A DNA stretch of 64,000 nucleotides from Symmetrospora coprosmae (Eukaryota > Basidiomycota > Cystobasidiomycetes > Symmetrosporaceae), in the NCBI GenBank assembly GCA_008802785.1, contig VUYT01000001.1, positions 1,302,001 through 1,366,000 on the forward strand, written 5' to 3'. The translations under genes were made by a program, and so were the position numbers. Below are positions 9,053 through 21,192 of the stretch, in pieces (position 1 is the first letter of the stretch; every line of letters starts with the position of its first letter). Below the pieces are notes generated by a model. It saw only the letters and a list, made by a program, of their open reading frames with translations. It did not search any database and was not told the origin of the DNA.

Positions 9053-10879
9053 TCAATAGCCCACTACCAGTCGGTCTGGCTCCTCCCCAACCCATTTCCA
9101 CAGCTTATCCGCTACCTGGCTCATGACCTCTTGCTCCGTGGGCGGCGGACGTGGGCTGAACGGGGCCGGGGTGCACCATCCTTCGCTTGCCGTATCTGTA
9201 CCGCGATGATCTGCCTTCTTGTTGGGCGAAGCCTCCAGAGAGATTTCCTCTGTGTCGCAGGCATCGGATTGCTGCTCCACAATGTGCCCCTGCCATCGCC
9301 GTGCTGCACAATGCTGTCCCACTTCAACATGCTTCGGTTCCTGCCCACGATTCTTTCCTGGATTTGGCGAATACACCTGCATGAGATCCTTCCCTCCCGG
9401 CTCGACCCGTCCTGGCGTGAGGTCATTTGCCGGAAGCGGACGATGCGGAGACGTGATGAGCGGTGTCGTGACGGGCGAGACGGACAAAGACGAAGACGAC
9501 GAGGAAACCTGTCGGTGTCGATCGGACGATGCGGTAATGGTGTAGCGCCTGCTCGTATAGGCAAGCAGGGGTGGTGAGCTGCTCGTGCGGCTGCCGGTGC
9601 GAGTACGCTGGTGCTGATTTGTGTCGAGTCGTGCGGTCCGTCCTGTCCTTCGCTCCACCTCCATCTGCAGTCGCTTCAGGGCAGTTCCCGCCTTCATGCA
9701 GCCAGGGTCATCGTCTCGATGCTTCCGCTTCTCGCTCGTGCGGTCGGTGTGCCCATCTCGCCCATCCCACTCGCGATCATGCCGGGAGTAGTGGCTCACA
9801 TGCGTCCGGTGAGGCTTTCGAGAATCGCTGCTTCCACTCAGCGACTCGCTCAATCGGCCAGAGTCCGTACTCGACGTCGCTCGACGGTAATGGGGGATGT
9901 ATCGGTCGCCGCACGTGCGGGAGAAGAGTGCAGCGTTCCCGGGCTGTATCGGTGTGGCTTTGAGAGTGGGACGGTCGGGAAGTGGTCGAAATGCGCGCTG
10001 CCCGTCTTCTCTGTCGATGCCTTCCCCTTGATGTACGGACGAGGCGGCTTTCCATAGCTCTGGTCCTGCAGCTTTCGTGGTGTGGGGACCGAAAAGCTGC
10101 TCATCGAGTCTTGACTGACTGTAGGGTGACCGTCGCTGTGATCCTCTCTGCGAGTACGCGTTGGAAGGTGAGTAGGACGAGCCCTGACAGAGTTAAAATC
10201 ATCAGCCTCTACTGCATTACCAACGCTTGTCACCGGCACTTTGCCCACCGCAGCTTACCCCTGTAGCAGCAACGAGGGCGCGGCTGAAGTACAGCGTGTT
10301 GCCGGCATACTCGACGTATGGTTTGGCCGACTCGCTGAAGATGTGCTTGACGTACTAGAGATTCCCACCGACCCATGACCCTCAGATTGCTGTCGGGACC
10401 GTGTCGTGATCGATGACTGGGACTCACGGCTGGCGAGGAGAAGGTAACACGAGCGAAGAGCCATGGTCCTCTGAGCGACTGCTTTATGTCGAACGACACG
10501 ATAGATCTATACGAAAACGTTCGGGAGGTGTAGTCAACCGCAGTGTCAGCAGCGTCCTGCCCCGTTCAGAGCGGGGAAGCTGAGCGGCGGTCTCGACGCA
10601 CCCATATCCGCTCAATGCCTTTTGAATGAGCGCCATCATGTCTTGCTCCGTCGTGACAGGCACGCGCGTGTTCACCCATAGAGCGCAGGGGTCGTTGTCG
10701 CGGTCGAGTGGAGCAGCAGGTCGAGGGGGGACAGCGGTAGTGCCCTGGCTCCGTGCGAACGGTTTCGGTGATCTCATGATGTTCGCGCGCAGACTTTGGT
10801 ACGAATGCGACGACCGAACACGCATCTTAACGTCGGCCTCCGCTCGGGCCCTCTGCAGGAGATCTCGGTGGTGCGCCAT
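9053..10879 (-). CDS. RRM-like domain protein with long disordered tail
   Basis: Not recognised by name. After a basic N terminus, the segment CALWVNTRVPVTTEQDMMAL, then SIVSFDIKQ, then GPWLFARVTFSSPAYVKHIF, then AGNTLYFSRALV fits an RRM-like pattern: strand-helix-strand, an aromatic/basic RNP1-like strand, helix, strand. Introns follow GGATATGG (about 95 nt, ending near 10509), SSPA and AATG. The rest is Ser/Arg/His-rich and disordered (SSFSVPTPRKLQDQSYGKPP; later RLSESLSGSSDSRKPHRTHV), ending KLWKWVGEEPDRLVVGY. A 35-nt intron near 9881-9915 is needed to join two protein-like frames; without it the frame stops at about 9850. Start alternatives are ATG 10879 and ATG 10777. A nucleic-acid-binding role is inference only. 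Confidence 0.6.
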
Positions 10880-11247
10880 AGCAGAGAAAAGGGGAAGAGC
10901 GAAGCTAGAGCATGTCCACACGGAGCAGGGGAGGAGATGAGGGCGTTCGTGGGTGAAGAACTTTGGATAGATGAGGGTGGAGAGAAGCAGAGAAGAGGAA
11001 GAGGACGCCGAAGAAGGTGGGAGCGAGCGTCCGAAGCGTCAACTGAGGAGAAGGATCGGTTGTTTGGGCCACGAGCGTCGGGAAGGGACGGAGTTCTGCG
11101 GGGGGCCGCTAGAGACGCGTCGCGGAGATGCGGCGTCTCCGCGTCGTGCAGAAGCATCGACAACGATGCAGGGTCGAGGCGGACAGTGCTAGAACAACAA
11201 TGTCGAAGAGACACGGATACCGACATCCTGCCCGGACTCACGCGCGC
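10880..11247. other. Intergenic, between two minus-strand genes
   Basis: No gene seen. The plus strand is purine-rich from about 10975 to 11060, that is, a CT-rich promoter-type tract for the minus-strand gene to the left. Confidence 0.35.
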
Positions 11248-13954
11248 CTACACGAATGAGAACCTCTCGCCTTGCTCGCTCTTTGCCATCCTCTTCGCGT
11301 CTGGCGTGCCCACGATCCGCTCGAGCCGCAAATAGTCGTACTTGCTGAAGACCGTCTGGCTGACCACCTCGTTCGCCTCGAGAACCTCCTCGACAGCCTC
11401 CGCTTCCGGTCGGTTCTTGCTTGCGCCAGACACCTCCCGCCGCAAGAAGGGGTACTGCAAGAACTCGGCATAGAAGTCGGCGTGCTCCGGCGGTGCGTAG
11501 AACACGACCGTGCGCGCCCCGCGGATCTTGTACCGCCGGAAAAAGTGGAAGCGCTCCGTGACGACCAGGAACGATTTCTTGCCGTTGAAGAAATTAGTAC
11601 GCGCGCGGGAGATCTCGCTGTTTGAGGAGTATCTACGCAGATAGAGACGCGGTGAGTTGATGCGGTCGAGATCGAGCGAGAACGCGACCGAGCGACGGCT
11701 TTGGACCTACTCTGACAGGACGGCAAAGCTGACGTCGTCAATCGTCTTGAAGTGCGCGTTGAGTCGAACAAAGTCAAAGTACGATGGGACGAATATGAGG
11801 GTGTGGGAGGAGGCGACGGCTGATTGAAGCAGAGCAGGGAGGGTCTGTGGAGGGGCACAATGTGGCGGGATCAGCAAAGGCGGAATGGCATTCGATACAG
11901 CTAGGGAAGAACGAAAGCTGACCTTTGTCGTAAAGTACTGGAACCGCGCGTCGTCTTCCGCCTGGATGCCGTTGGCGTCAAAGCGCAGGAAAGTCTGCTT
12001 CACCCCGGGCGTGATCCTGCTGAGGACGCCTTCGTGTGTCTGCTCCGTCCTGTACTTGCCAGCCACGTTGACGAGACTCTGGCTGTAGAGAGATCGGATC
12101 TCTGGCGAATCCTGCGAGGCGAGCAGGATGGTCTGACGCAAATGGGCAGCCTGCCCGTCCAGATACCACGGCTTGACCCGGCCGAAATCACAACCGTGCG
12201 CCTCCTTAGGGATCTCGTTGAGACGATCGAACACAAACTGTGCAAAGGGGCGGGTGTTATTAGCGGGTCACTGCGTTGCCACTTCGAGGACATTGGCGAC
12301 CCACCTGGACGTGCTCCCAGTTCTGCATCTGCATGACATCGAGCTGATCCGCAATGACAATCTCGATGGACGACAGGAAGTCTGAGCTCCTGTGGGTGTT
12401 AGATCTGTTCAGCACAGCACCAGCCGCTGTAGTGAGAGCGCCATGCCAACGACGCGCTCAAGACCCACTTCTCCTTCTCGATGCTCATCCGCAGACCCAG
12501 CGGGCTCGCGATAATCAGGTCGCTCTGGTAAAACTCGGAATACAGCTTGAGGCTCTTGCGCGTGACCTTTAGTCCCACGCGGAACGAGTCGTCAATGTTG
12601 CCCTTGAACGTCTCACGGTGGCTGCGGGGATATTTCGACGCGCCTTCTGCGTCCTTCTCGTCCGTGGCGAGCTTATCGACCGCGCCTTCTGGCAAGCTAA
12701 AGTCCCGCTGGAACCGCGCATTGTTCTCGATCTGGCTCGCGAGCGAGAAGTGCGTGAGGTGGCGCATCCATTCGAGCGCGCTGTTGCGGAACGGCGCGAG
12801 GATGAGCACTTTTGGCCGCGTAAAACCCTGGTCGCGCGTCTCGCGCTCGTTGCTCGTCGAAGCTGGTTTTGCTCTGTCACCTGCGTCACTGCCGAGCGCA
12901 GTGGACTTGCCCTTGCCCTTGCCCTTGCCCTTGCCATTGCCCCTGGTGTCCTTCGAGCCGGCGCTGCTTTCCGCCGCTGCTAGTGCCTCGTTGTTCTTGA
13001 GGATCCGCTGCCGCACCTTGTTGATGTGGCTCATGGCGTGTAGAGAGGTCATGGCGCGGAAAGTGTCGTGTGATTCGTACTGCGTGCGGGCATTCAGAAG
13101 GTCTCGGTAGTTTGCGATGAGGTTTAGGAGATCCGTCGGAAGGGCTATGTGCAGGATGCGCGAGGCGACATCAGCCTGACACTCCTCTCACGTCAACGAG
13201 CGACAGCATTGTGTGAGCTCACAGCCAGAGGCAGCTGGCTGCTTCTCGAGGTAAGCGTCGAGCTTTTCTTGCAGTCTTGGTGCGAACTGACGGGCGCATG
13301 ACGGCAGGTCTCATCAGCCATTGCGCATCGGTGGAGGAATCCGGGGGCCTCAATTTACCACTGGCTTCCTGTCGTTGTCCGTTTCTGCACTTGCACCCGC
13401 AACCAGCGAGCTTCGAGCCATCTTGCCGAGTGCAGGACTGCCAGCGACGACCTTCGCAGTGACCCATTTCCCGTCCTTTGCGCTCGCAATGGCCTCGCTC
13501 GACAGCAGCGTCGACTCGGTCGCAAAGTGCAGCTTGTATGGATCGACGGAGCCATGTCCTGTTTCGCCAGGCCAGCCCATCAGTTATTTATGCGCGGCTC
13601 GCAATGCGTGCCGTGTCGACTTGGTTCCCTGCGCGCACCTGACTTTTCGTCACCATCCTCATCCTCATCCTCATCTTCGTCATCCTTCGCCTTCAGCGCC
13701 CGGTCGGCCCCAACAGCAGCAGCTCCAGCGACATCCTGGATATCTTCCGCCTCCGCGCCGTCTGCATCCAAGCTCGCTGCTGCTGCTGCTGCTCCCTGTG
13801 CCGGCTTGCTGGAGATTGCGCTGCTCTTACGGGCGCGCTTTGCAATCTCGTGCCAGTCCTCCCCTTCGCCCTTGCGCTTGCCCGGATTACGCGCGTGCGC
13901 AACATTGAGGAGCGTAATGAGCTTGGCTCGCTTGTCTGATTCGCCTCTGGACAT
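11248..13954 (-). CDS. UTP25: U3 snoRNP-associated protein Utp25
   Basis: About eight exons on the minus strand. The N terminus is MSRGESDKRAKLITLLNVAH followed by an acidic run. The family core is unmistakable: LLNLIANYRDLLNARTQYES, KVLILAPFRNSALEWMRHL, FKGNIDDSFRVGLKVTRKSL, FYQSDLIIASPLGLRMSIEK, SSDFLSSIEIVIADQLDVMQ, EIPKEAHGCDFGRVKPWYLD, VLSRITPGVKQTFLRFDAN, LIFVPSYFDFVRLNAHF, EYSSNSEISRARTNFF, RFHFFRRYKIRGARTVVFY and a PPEHADFY end segment. Utp25 is a DEAD-like (helicase-derived, ATPase-dead) factor of the small-subunit processome, acting in the nucleolus on 18S pre-rRNA maturation. A (Gly-Lys) repeat encoded by GGCAAG units lies near 12905-12940, within a disordered insert. Some introns are short (about 47-70 nt). 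Confidence 0.95.
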
Positions 13955-14141
13955 TGCTGCTCGACGTGGATCAGGATGGCAAGGAAGCAGCGAACTAGGA
14001 GCAGATGAGGAGCTCGTGCCTCAAAGGCACGTGCACACTCTGGCGGGGGCAGCAGAAAGGCCGCTCAGAGAGATAGAAACGCATGCTACACTATTGACGC
14101 TCCATCACCTTGTTCTGTTCTGATGGCTGCCCTCCTCACGC

Positions 14142-16305
14142 CTAGACAAAGCTACTTTCTGTAGATCCTTCGCCCATGGCCGATGTCGCGCTCGAGCCGG
14201 CCGTGACGCCTTCAGCAAGGAGGAGATCCCGAGTCAGCATCTGTGTACAGCACACCACTGACACGCGCATCCCCTGCTGCACTCACTTGCCAGGATCCTG
14301 TCGACGTAGGAAGCCCCAGACCACTTCTGGTGCGTTAGGACGTCGCACCCAATCTCCTTCTCGCGCCGCTGGATGAGCTCGACATAGGCAAGCATGCCGT
14401 CCGTCTTGTATCGCTGTGCCAACTCGGCTGCAAGGAGGGGGATGGTCAGGCAGTCATGACGTCAGCTTTGCAGGCACAGGGAACATGATCAAGCTGCCTG
14501 GGATTGCCACTGACCCGTAATGGTCGCCCCGGAGTGCAGGCCCGCCAAGCTGATGAGCTGCAGGACAAAGCCCTCCTTCGCCAGGTTCCAGATGAAGTCG
14601 CGCAGATCGCCCTCGGAAAAGCCGTGTGCGCCCCAGTTGAATGACGGCGACAGGTTGTAGACCATCCACTTGCCCGGGAACTTTTCGCGGATGTTGCGGG
14701 CAAACCCGGTGGCTTGCGCGAGGTCGGGCGACTTTGTTTCGAGCCAGAGCATGTCGGCGTGCGGGCTGAACGCGAGCACGCGCTTCGTCGCCGCCTCGAC
14801 GCCGCCCTTGTAGTGGTAGAACCCTTCGCGCGTCCGAGGCAGGTCCCAGCTCCACTCGACGTCCTTGCCGTTCAGGATGGCTCGCGCCGCGTCTCGGCAT
14901 TGCCGGTTGGAGAGCCCGCGCCCTGCCGTGCCAGCTAGGTACGTCTGGTACGCAGACTCCGGGTCGACGATGTTTGACTGCCGACGAATAGTGTTCTCGA
15001 CGGCTGCACGTCGTATACGTGGGCATCTCGTTCAGCGAGAACAGCCGCCACGGACCGGTCATATGTGCATGTAAGGGCCCACCTTGATCGAAAGTCACCA
15101 GCTTGACGCTGTCCATCCATGCCTTCTCGAGGGCATTGACCTCGGCCCCGGTAGCACCACCAGCCTCTGCTGCCGCAATCTGCTCGCTGAGCGGGAGGAG
15201 GTCATCCCTGCCTTCCGTCTCTACACCAAGCATGAACTCATGGTCGCGCGTGTCAATGACGGAGCTGATGAGCTTCGCGCTTTCCGCATCGGTCCGGGCA
15301 ATGAGGAGCGTCTCGAGACCCATGATGTCCCACTGCATGCGCGCGGCGATGAGGCGCGAGATGTGCTCGCTGAAGGGCACGAGAACCTTGCCTGCCTGGT
15401 GCCCGCACTTTTTACCGCCGTGCAGCTGGTCCTCGAAATGCACGGCCGCTGCGCCTGCCTCGCCGAAGGACTTGGCGAGCTTCATGACGGAGGTGAGACC
15501 GCCATGGCTGCAATCAGCAGGAGGCACGGCATAGCGTCAGAAGCATGTCAGCTCGGATACACAAGACATCCGAGTGCGATCGCACTCGTGCCGCTCACCC
15601 AGTGTCTCCGTCGCAGATGATGGGCCGCAGGTAGTCGATGTAATCGAGCTTCTCCCTCTCTGCAGGCGACTTGCTCATGCGCTCGTCAAAGTGCTTCCTG
15701 TCGTGGTGCAGCTGCGCCTTGAAGAGTCTCTGCACCTGATTTGGGACTGTCGTGTAGGGATAGTCTGCGAGGTCGGGACCGACGTCGTTGTTGGCCGTGG
15801 TGAGGACAGAGCTGCACGCCCAGCCAGAGACGTAGAGGACCTCCTGGTGCTTTGCCATCTGGGTCATCTGGACGGGGTCAATCGCGCCCATGGTGTGCAC
15901 TGGTTTCCCTTGCTCGGCGCGCCGGCTCAGGAGCGAGTACAGCTTCCGTGCCTGCACGTTGACCGGGTTGTTGGCCTCGACAGGCATGCTGCCCCGCTTG
16001 GACGCGACGGCTGCTGCATCGTAGGGCCGCTTCGTGTCCCTCCAGCGCGGGGTGGACCACCACTCGTTGACCTGCGCGACGTGTCGCTCAAACCCGGCCT
16101 GCTCCTCCGAGACGCTCGGCGGGTCGAGCCGGAATGCCGGTGGAGAGTCGTCGGCGGCGGACGAGGAGGGGGACGGCATAAGAAGGCTGCGCGAGGTGGA
16201 CAGTGCGCGAGCAGCTGCTCTATTGGGAACGAGACGGGTTGCTGCTGTCCTAGTGCTGCTGTTGAAGATCGCTCGACGCTGCTGGAGTGCTGCTCGGCGG
16301 AGCAT
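14142..16305 (-). CDS. Isocitrate lyase family enzyme, mitochondrial; probably 2-methylisocitrate lyase
   Basis: Five exons. The N terminus [20 protein letters not shown], leading to [12 protein letters not shown], is a classic mitochondrial presequence. The enzyme body follows: [90 protein letters not shown], the active-site loop [26 protein letters not shown], and near the end [21 protein letters not shown] carries the catalytic Cys. Isocitrate lyase proper is usually peroxisomal or cytosolic in fungi, whereas the mitochondrial member cleaves 2-methylisocitrate to pyruvate and succinate in propionate breakdown. The presequence therefore favours the latter; substrate assignment is inference. 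The C terminus ([10 protein letters not shown]) has no clear peroxisomal PTS1 tripeptide. Confidence 0.9.
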
Positions 16306-16411
16306 CTCTGTCACTTAATTGTTGCGGGGGTCGGTGGCAGGATCAGCAGGAGGGAGACAGGCAACCGTCAGCGCCTCAGCGAGCTGCCAACACCCTCTAC
16401 AAGTAGCCACC

Positions 16412-17415
16412 ATGGCAAAGAAGAGGAAGCCGTCACAGGCAAAGGCACAGGCAAAGGGCACAGGGGCTAAAGCTGTGCAGCCTCCATCCCATGAACCGAA
16501 GGCTGTGGCAGACCCGACCTCGCGCGAGGCGTTGATTGCTCGGTCCGTTCCTAGCCTTCAAGCAGCTAGACAGGGGAGACGCACGACAACATGCTCACAC
16601 CCTCCATCGCCCATCCCTCCACCAGCTAGGCTGCTCAACGATCAGACGCGCGGACCAGCTGCGCCCCTCATCCAGGACATGTCGCAGTCAGGCGCCGCTG
16701 GGACAGGAGCAGGTGTCGACACGCTTCCACGCCGCGCTACCTTGCCCAAATTCGATCTACCAGACTTCACGGGCTCTGCCGGTGAGTCTCGGCGGAATGT
16801 ACATCGTGCTTGACCAGCCTGCTGAAACCCGCGCGGTCCGCCCTCTTACGTCCCTCCGCCGCCAGCCCTGCTCTCGCGTGTGCAGAACTTCCTGCCTCAG
16901 CTGCAACAGGCAAACGCTTCGATGACGCCAATCGACACTGGCGGATTCGAGATCATTGAGCGCGATGCATCCCAAGACGAGGAGAGCGACGATATCGCCT
17001 ACAAGGCGGAAGGCCAGGAGAAGGACAGTGAGAGCGAGAGCGGGAGCGAGAGCGAGAGCGACGTTGCGGATGAAGGAGGGCAGCCTCACATTGTCATGGT
17101 CAGTTGGATCCGAGACTGATGTCAGTGGAAGACCTGCTCTGACTGGCTCAACTGTCTTGTCCCCTATTGCAGGATCTCGCTCTAGGCGTGCTGGAAGAGA
17201 AGCGCCCCGGCTCCGACCGCCCATCGGGTAGCGACTCGAGCGACTCGGACAGCGATAACGATCAGCCGCGTCCAATAGCTGGCCTGCCAGTGGTAGGCAC
17301 AGCACCTCGGAGCAAGCACTGCGCAGCTCGACAGCCCGGAGCGCAAGCTATCGATGTGGACGAGCCAGCTCAGCCAGAGCCAGGAGGGGGTCGGCTGATA
17401 CAGGAGCTAGGCTAG
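16412..17415 (+). CDS. NOPCHAP1-like box C/D snoRNP assembly chaperone
   Basis: Exons 16412-16781, 16866-17098 and 17173-17415 give 281 residues. The basic start MAKKRKPSQAKAQAKGTGAK leads to LPKFDLPDF. The family core is split over two introns: ALLSRVQNFLPQLQQAN, an acidic Ser/Glu linker, then QPHIVMDLALGVLEEK. This pair of segments is the signature of the NOPCHAP1 (C12orf45/DUF4598) family, whose human member links the R2TP chaperone to NOP58 during box C/D snoRNP assembly. The tail is acidic (GSDSSDSDSDND). The gene is followed after only 80 bp by a GTPase gene on the same strand. Assignment rests on the two core motifs, which I recognise but cannot search. Confidence 0.75.
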
Positions 17416-17495
17416 GGTTGCTATGCTCGAGAGAAGGCGGAGGCGGTAGTTCTGTCAGTCTTGTTGTTGTAGCTACGAGTGTTGTCCCGCTGCGC

Positions 17496-20400
17496 ATGGG
17501 TCACACCATCAGCGAGCCTCCTCGTGTTCACCGAGAGAAACGCGTTGCCACCAAAGGCTCTCGTTCTTTTCATGCAGACTTCCTGATGAACCGCAAGAAA
17601 CAGCGCGCAGAGGCGGCAAAGCAGGAGCGACTGGCGACGCAGCCGCAGCGTGTTGTACGTCTGCCCGGGCGCAGCACCCGCCTCGTTGTTGCTGGCTCTG
17701 GCACTCCCGAGGAGGAAGACGGCACTGCAGAAGTCTCGACAAGCGTGCCCGCACTGGCAGCATCAACGTCATCGCCGGCAGTCCGCTCGCGCAACCCGCA
17801 CGAGCTCCTCGCGCTCGAGGACGCAGAGTACAAGCGGCAGCAGGAGCGGCGCAGTGCGCGGTCTGCCTTGGAGAGCCGCTTCATAAAGCTCAGCCCGCTG
17901 CACGTCGAGCACTACCGCCAGGTCCTCGCGAAACGGCCTTTCGTCCGCCCCGTTCCGCCAGAAGCGGCGCACCTGCGCGATAGGGAAGATCTGGGACTCG
18001 CACCACCCGATACACCAGCAGAGAGGGATGCAGCGCTGACGTGCCCGAAGAGGCCAAAATGGAAGGTGTGTCCCGGACCTGCCGCAGGACCTCATGCAGC
18101 CTGATTCTCCGAGCCATGACTGACAAGGACGCTCGCTGGACTTACTCTCTGCAGTACTACATGAAGAAGAAGGAGGTCGAGAAGGTAGGTGAGTTCTCGG
18201 GGCCGCCGGCCATCCCGCTAGACCCGGTGCGCATGCTATATCTACGTATGGGCAGCTGACAACCTCCTGGTGCCTCTGTGCACAATCACTCGCGTGCAGA
18301 ATGAGTCCGTCATGTTTGAGAAATGGCTGGCGGACGTCGAGGAGAAGCACCGCGTTGCAGAAGTAGCCTCTGCCGACGAGCACAAGGTTATGGGCTAGTG
18401 CGTGCGACGCCTCTTCCCCCGTCCGAGCTTCTACACTCACTGGCTTTGACTCACCCTCAGTGTGCATCCTTGTCCTGTCCAGCTTCGAGCGCAACCTGGA
18501 CGTGTGGCGGCAGCTCTGGCGCGTGTGCGAGGCGTCCGAGATCCTCCTCGTCCTTCTCGACGTGCGCTGCCCGATGCTGCACTTCCCGCCCTCGCTGCAG
18601 GAGTATCTGCGCACGCTCAAGCCGCGCAAAAAGTGCATACTCGTCCTTACAAAGGTCGATCTCGTGCCTGAGCCGCTCGCGCGCGAGTGGAAGACACACC
18701 TGGAGGAACGGTTCGGATACGACGTCGTGCTCGTCGAGAGCTACAGGGAGCATGCACGAGGGGAGAATGCGCAGGGTGAGTGGACTCTTGAGGACGGTCG
18801 CAGCCGGCCTACGCTGCCCGAAGGACCTGGCCAACTGACCGATCTTCGAATCTGCTGCCAGGCACCCGGCAACGCTTTGATCCAGGAGCATCGGACTCCA
18901 CCCGAAAGCAGCTCGTCGCAACGTTGAGGTCTGCCCACGCAGAGCTATGCGCTCCTCCGCCGTGGGCAAAGCCAGAGCGACGGGCAGCTTGGAAGCCACC
19001 CTTGCGCTCTGATATAGACTGGACAGCGCTAGAATCCGGGCCGAGTGTGGAGAAGCACATCACACTCAACGACAGGATGCGTTCGGGGGCGAGAGCAGCA
19101 CCGGAAACACGGGCGTTGGCGAAGCCGACTGCTCCGGAAACACCGGAGATGGGCGCAAGCAGCTTAGGCATGAGCAAGGCGGAGCTCAAGAAGCAGCGCA
19201 GGATCGAGAGGCATGAAGCCGTCGAGAGCAGTGCCGTACGGCAAGCTCAGAAGGATCAGGAGCACCTGCGAGAGCGCAAGAAGGCAGTCGATGCTGCCAA
19301 TGGGGATGGAGAGGGAGAAGCAGTCCACGTCCCAGAAGCGGATGCAGCAGGGGAGGGAACCCGCGCCGACGACGTGTTAGAGGACAAGCCCTTCCTGTCC
19401 ATCGGTCTCATCGGGCAGCCCAAGTGCGTTGCGCGTGCATCCCTGCCAACGCGAAACCCACTGTATGTGCTGACGTCCCTACCCCGTCCGTCGACACAGC
19501 GTCGGCAAGTCCTCTCTGCTCAATGCTCTCCTAGGCAAGAAGGTTGTCCGTGCATCCCGCACTCCAGGCAAGACCAAGACGCTCCAGACAATCTTCTGGA
19601 CGAGCGAAGTGCGGCTCGTCGACTGCCCTGGCCTGGTCTTCCCCAGCTACATCGGCATGGAGAAGCAGGTCGTCAGCGCCGTCATACCGGTGCAGAACGT
19701 GTGTCCTGTCAGACCGCTATGCTTTTGATGAAGCGCAACGTGGGCTGATCCTGTGCCGAATTCCACAGGTCGAAAGCGTCGTATACGAGCTTGCGATGCG
19801 CATGCCGCTGGAACGGATACTGCAAGTGGGCGACGGCCCTCGGGAGACGTACGATGGGCGGGAGTACCAGCTGGACGAGCTGTGGTCTACCGATAGCCTC
19901 CTGTCCACTTTTGCAATTGACCGGGGTGAGGCGACAAACCCGACCTGTCCATTGTTCGAGCAGCGATACTGACATCGCCACCAATGGATATGACAGGCTT
20001 TCTGACTGCAAAAGCGGCTCGCCCGGACGTATACCGTTCGGGCTCGATGCTCATCCGCGCTTTCCAGTCGTCACAGATCCCTTGGTGCTTCCGTCCATCG
20101 CCAAGGCAGATCCGAGGGATCGAGCAAGACGGCATCTGGATTGTGCAGGTCGGAGGAGCGCAGGACAGGCTTCACCTGACGGAAGAGGCGGAGCAGGAAG
20201 AGATACCTGCGGATGGGACGGAGGGCCCCGACGATGACGATGACGACGACCATGGCACGGACGTTTGTGCGGACGACGGGCAATTTGAGCGGGAAGGCGG
20301 TCAAGACGGGAGCGACGGCGGGAGCGACGCAGACACCGGCAGCAGCGGGTCGGAGGACGAGCGGGAGGTCGGTGACAGCCGTCGCCAGCGGGGACAGGCG

Positions 20401-20508
20401 ACTAGCGCCCCGATGCGGAGTGCGTTCCAGCTGCTCGCTGTCGATTCGGCCGAAAGCAGTGACGACGATGACGAGGATGACGAGGATCGTGGCCCTCCGT
20501 TGTCATAG
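17496..20508 (+). CDS. GNL1-type circularly permuted GTPase
   Basis: Eight exons (17496-18065, 18155-18184, 18300-18397, 18483-18775, 18862-19423, 19500-19698, 19769-19925, 19997-20508) sum to 806 residues. The order of G motifs is permuted: G4 TKVDL comes first, after FERNLDVWRQLWRVCEASE and CPMLHFPPSL. The P-loop GQPNVGKSSLLNALLG, TPGKTKTLQTIF and G3 DCPGLVFPS come later. This order and FERNLDVWRQLWRV point to GNL1 rather than Lsg1, Nug1 or Nog2. Members of this group act in ribosome assembly; the exact step for GNL1 is poorly known. An insert of about 140 residues lies between G4/G5 and the P-loop. The tail is strongly acidic (GPDDDDDDDHGTD, then SSDDDDEDDED). Exon 2 is only 30 nt. Start 17496 is the first ATG after the upstream gene that leads into the basic N terminus. 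Confidence 0.88.
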
Positions 20509-21192
20509 AGTAGAGTGCAAAATCGTCGGGGGTCCTGTCGCTTGCCACGTCCTCCGCTTTGTCCAAACAAACGCGTCCAAGTTTCAGGAGCTTCGGGGCG
20601 CGTGGCTGCACGTGTTCTAAAGCTGGACCCACCGCTGACCCCGGACGAGGCATGAACGTCAGCGATGCAGTTGCGGCGGGCAGCTGTGACTGCGACCATG
20701 TACGTCTGCTCTGCGCTGCTCTCCTCCTCGCTGCTCGCTGCTCGCTGTTCCCCACTTCATCCTTGTGCAAGCTCCTCCTCCAAGTCTCCCCCCTACGCCG
20801 CGCCCAAACACTTTGCAGCTCCGCGCCCAAACAGTCTGGTGAAGCAGCTCCCTTCTCTCTCTTTCGCTTTTTCCCCCTTCACAACGTTCTCTAGTCGGCA
20901 GCGAGCGTCAGTGAAAGACCGCACACGAGGAGTTGCGCGAACCGCTGCAGCACTGTCCTCCTGTGCCTCAGCGAGGCGTTCACCGTCTTCGCCCGCCTTC
21001 TTGGGCAGCACGCCCAGCACGCATTTGACAACGTCCGTCCTGTCATTGTCTAGAGCAGGAGCGCCGATCCGGTTGCCTTCGTGACGACCAACTTCTTGAC
21101 GTGTTGCTGAATACACGGTGAGGAGCTGCTTCTCCTCTGCCTTCACTGAGAGGCAGGCTGCATGGACCGAGGCTGACTTTCACGCGCCGCAG
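20509..21192. other. Intergenic, promoter and probable 5' UTR of the next gene
   Basis: Contains CT-rich runs at about 20705-20800 and 20850-20890. Open frames on both strands (20665-21084 plus, 20793-21146 minus) lack family features. No ATG in 20900-21150 could start the downstream coding frame, so any upstream exon would be untranslated; a possible leader intron ends at the GGCAG near 21156. Confidence 0.4.

Noticed and set aside
20793-21146. 117-codon minus-strand frame upstream of the PH-like gene
   Set aside because: Protein-like in places, but overlaps the expected leader of the plus-strand gene and has no recognisable domain or splice partners.
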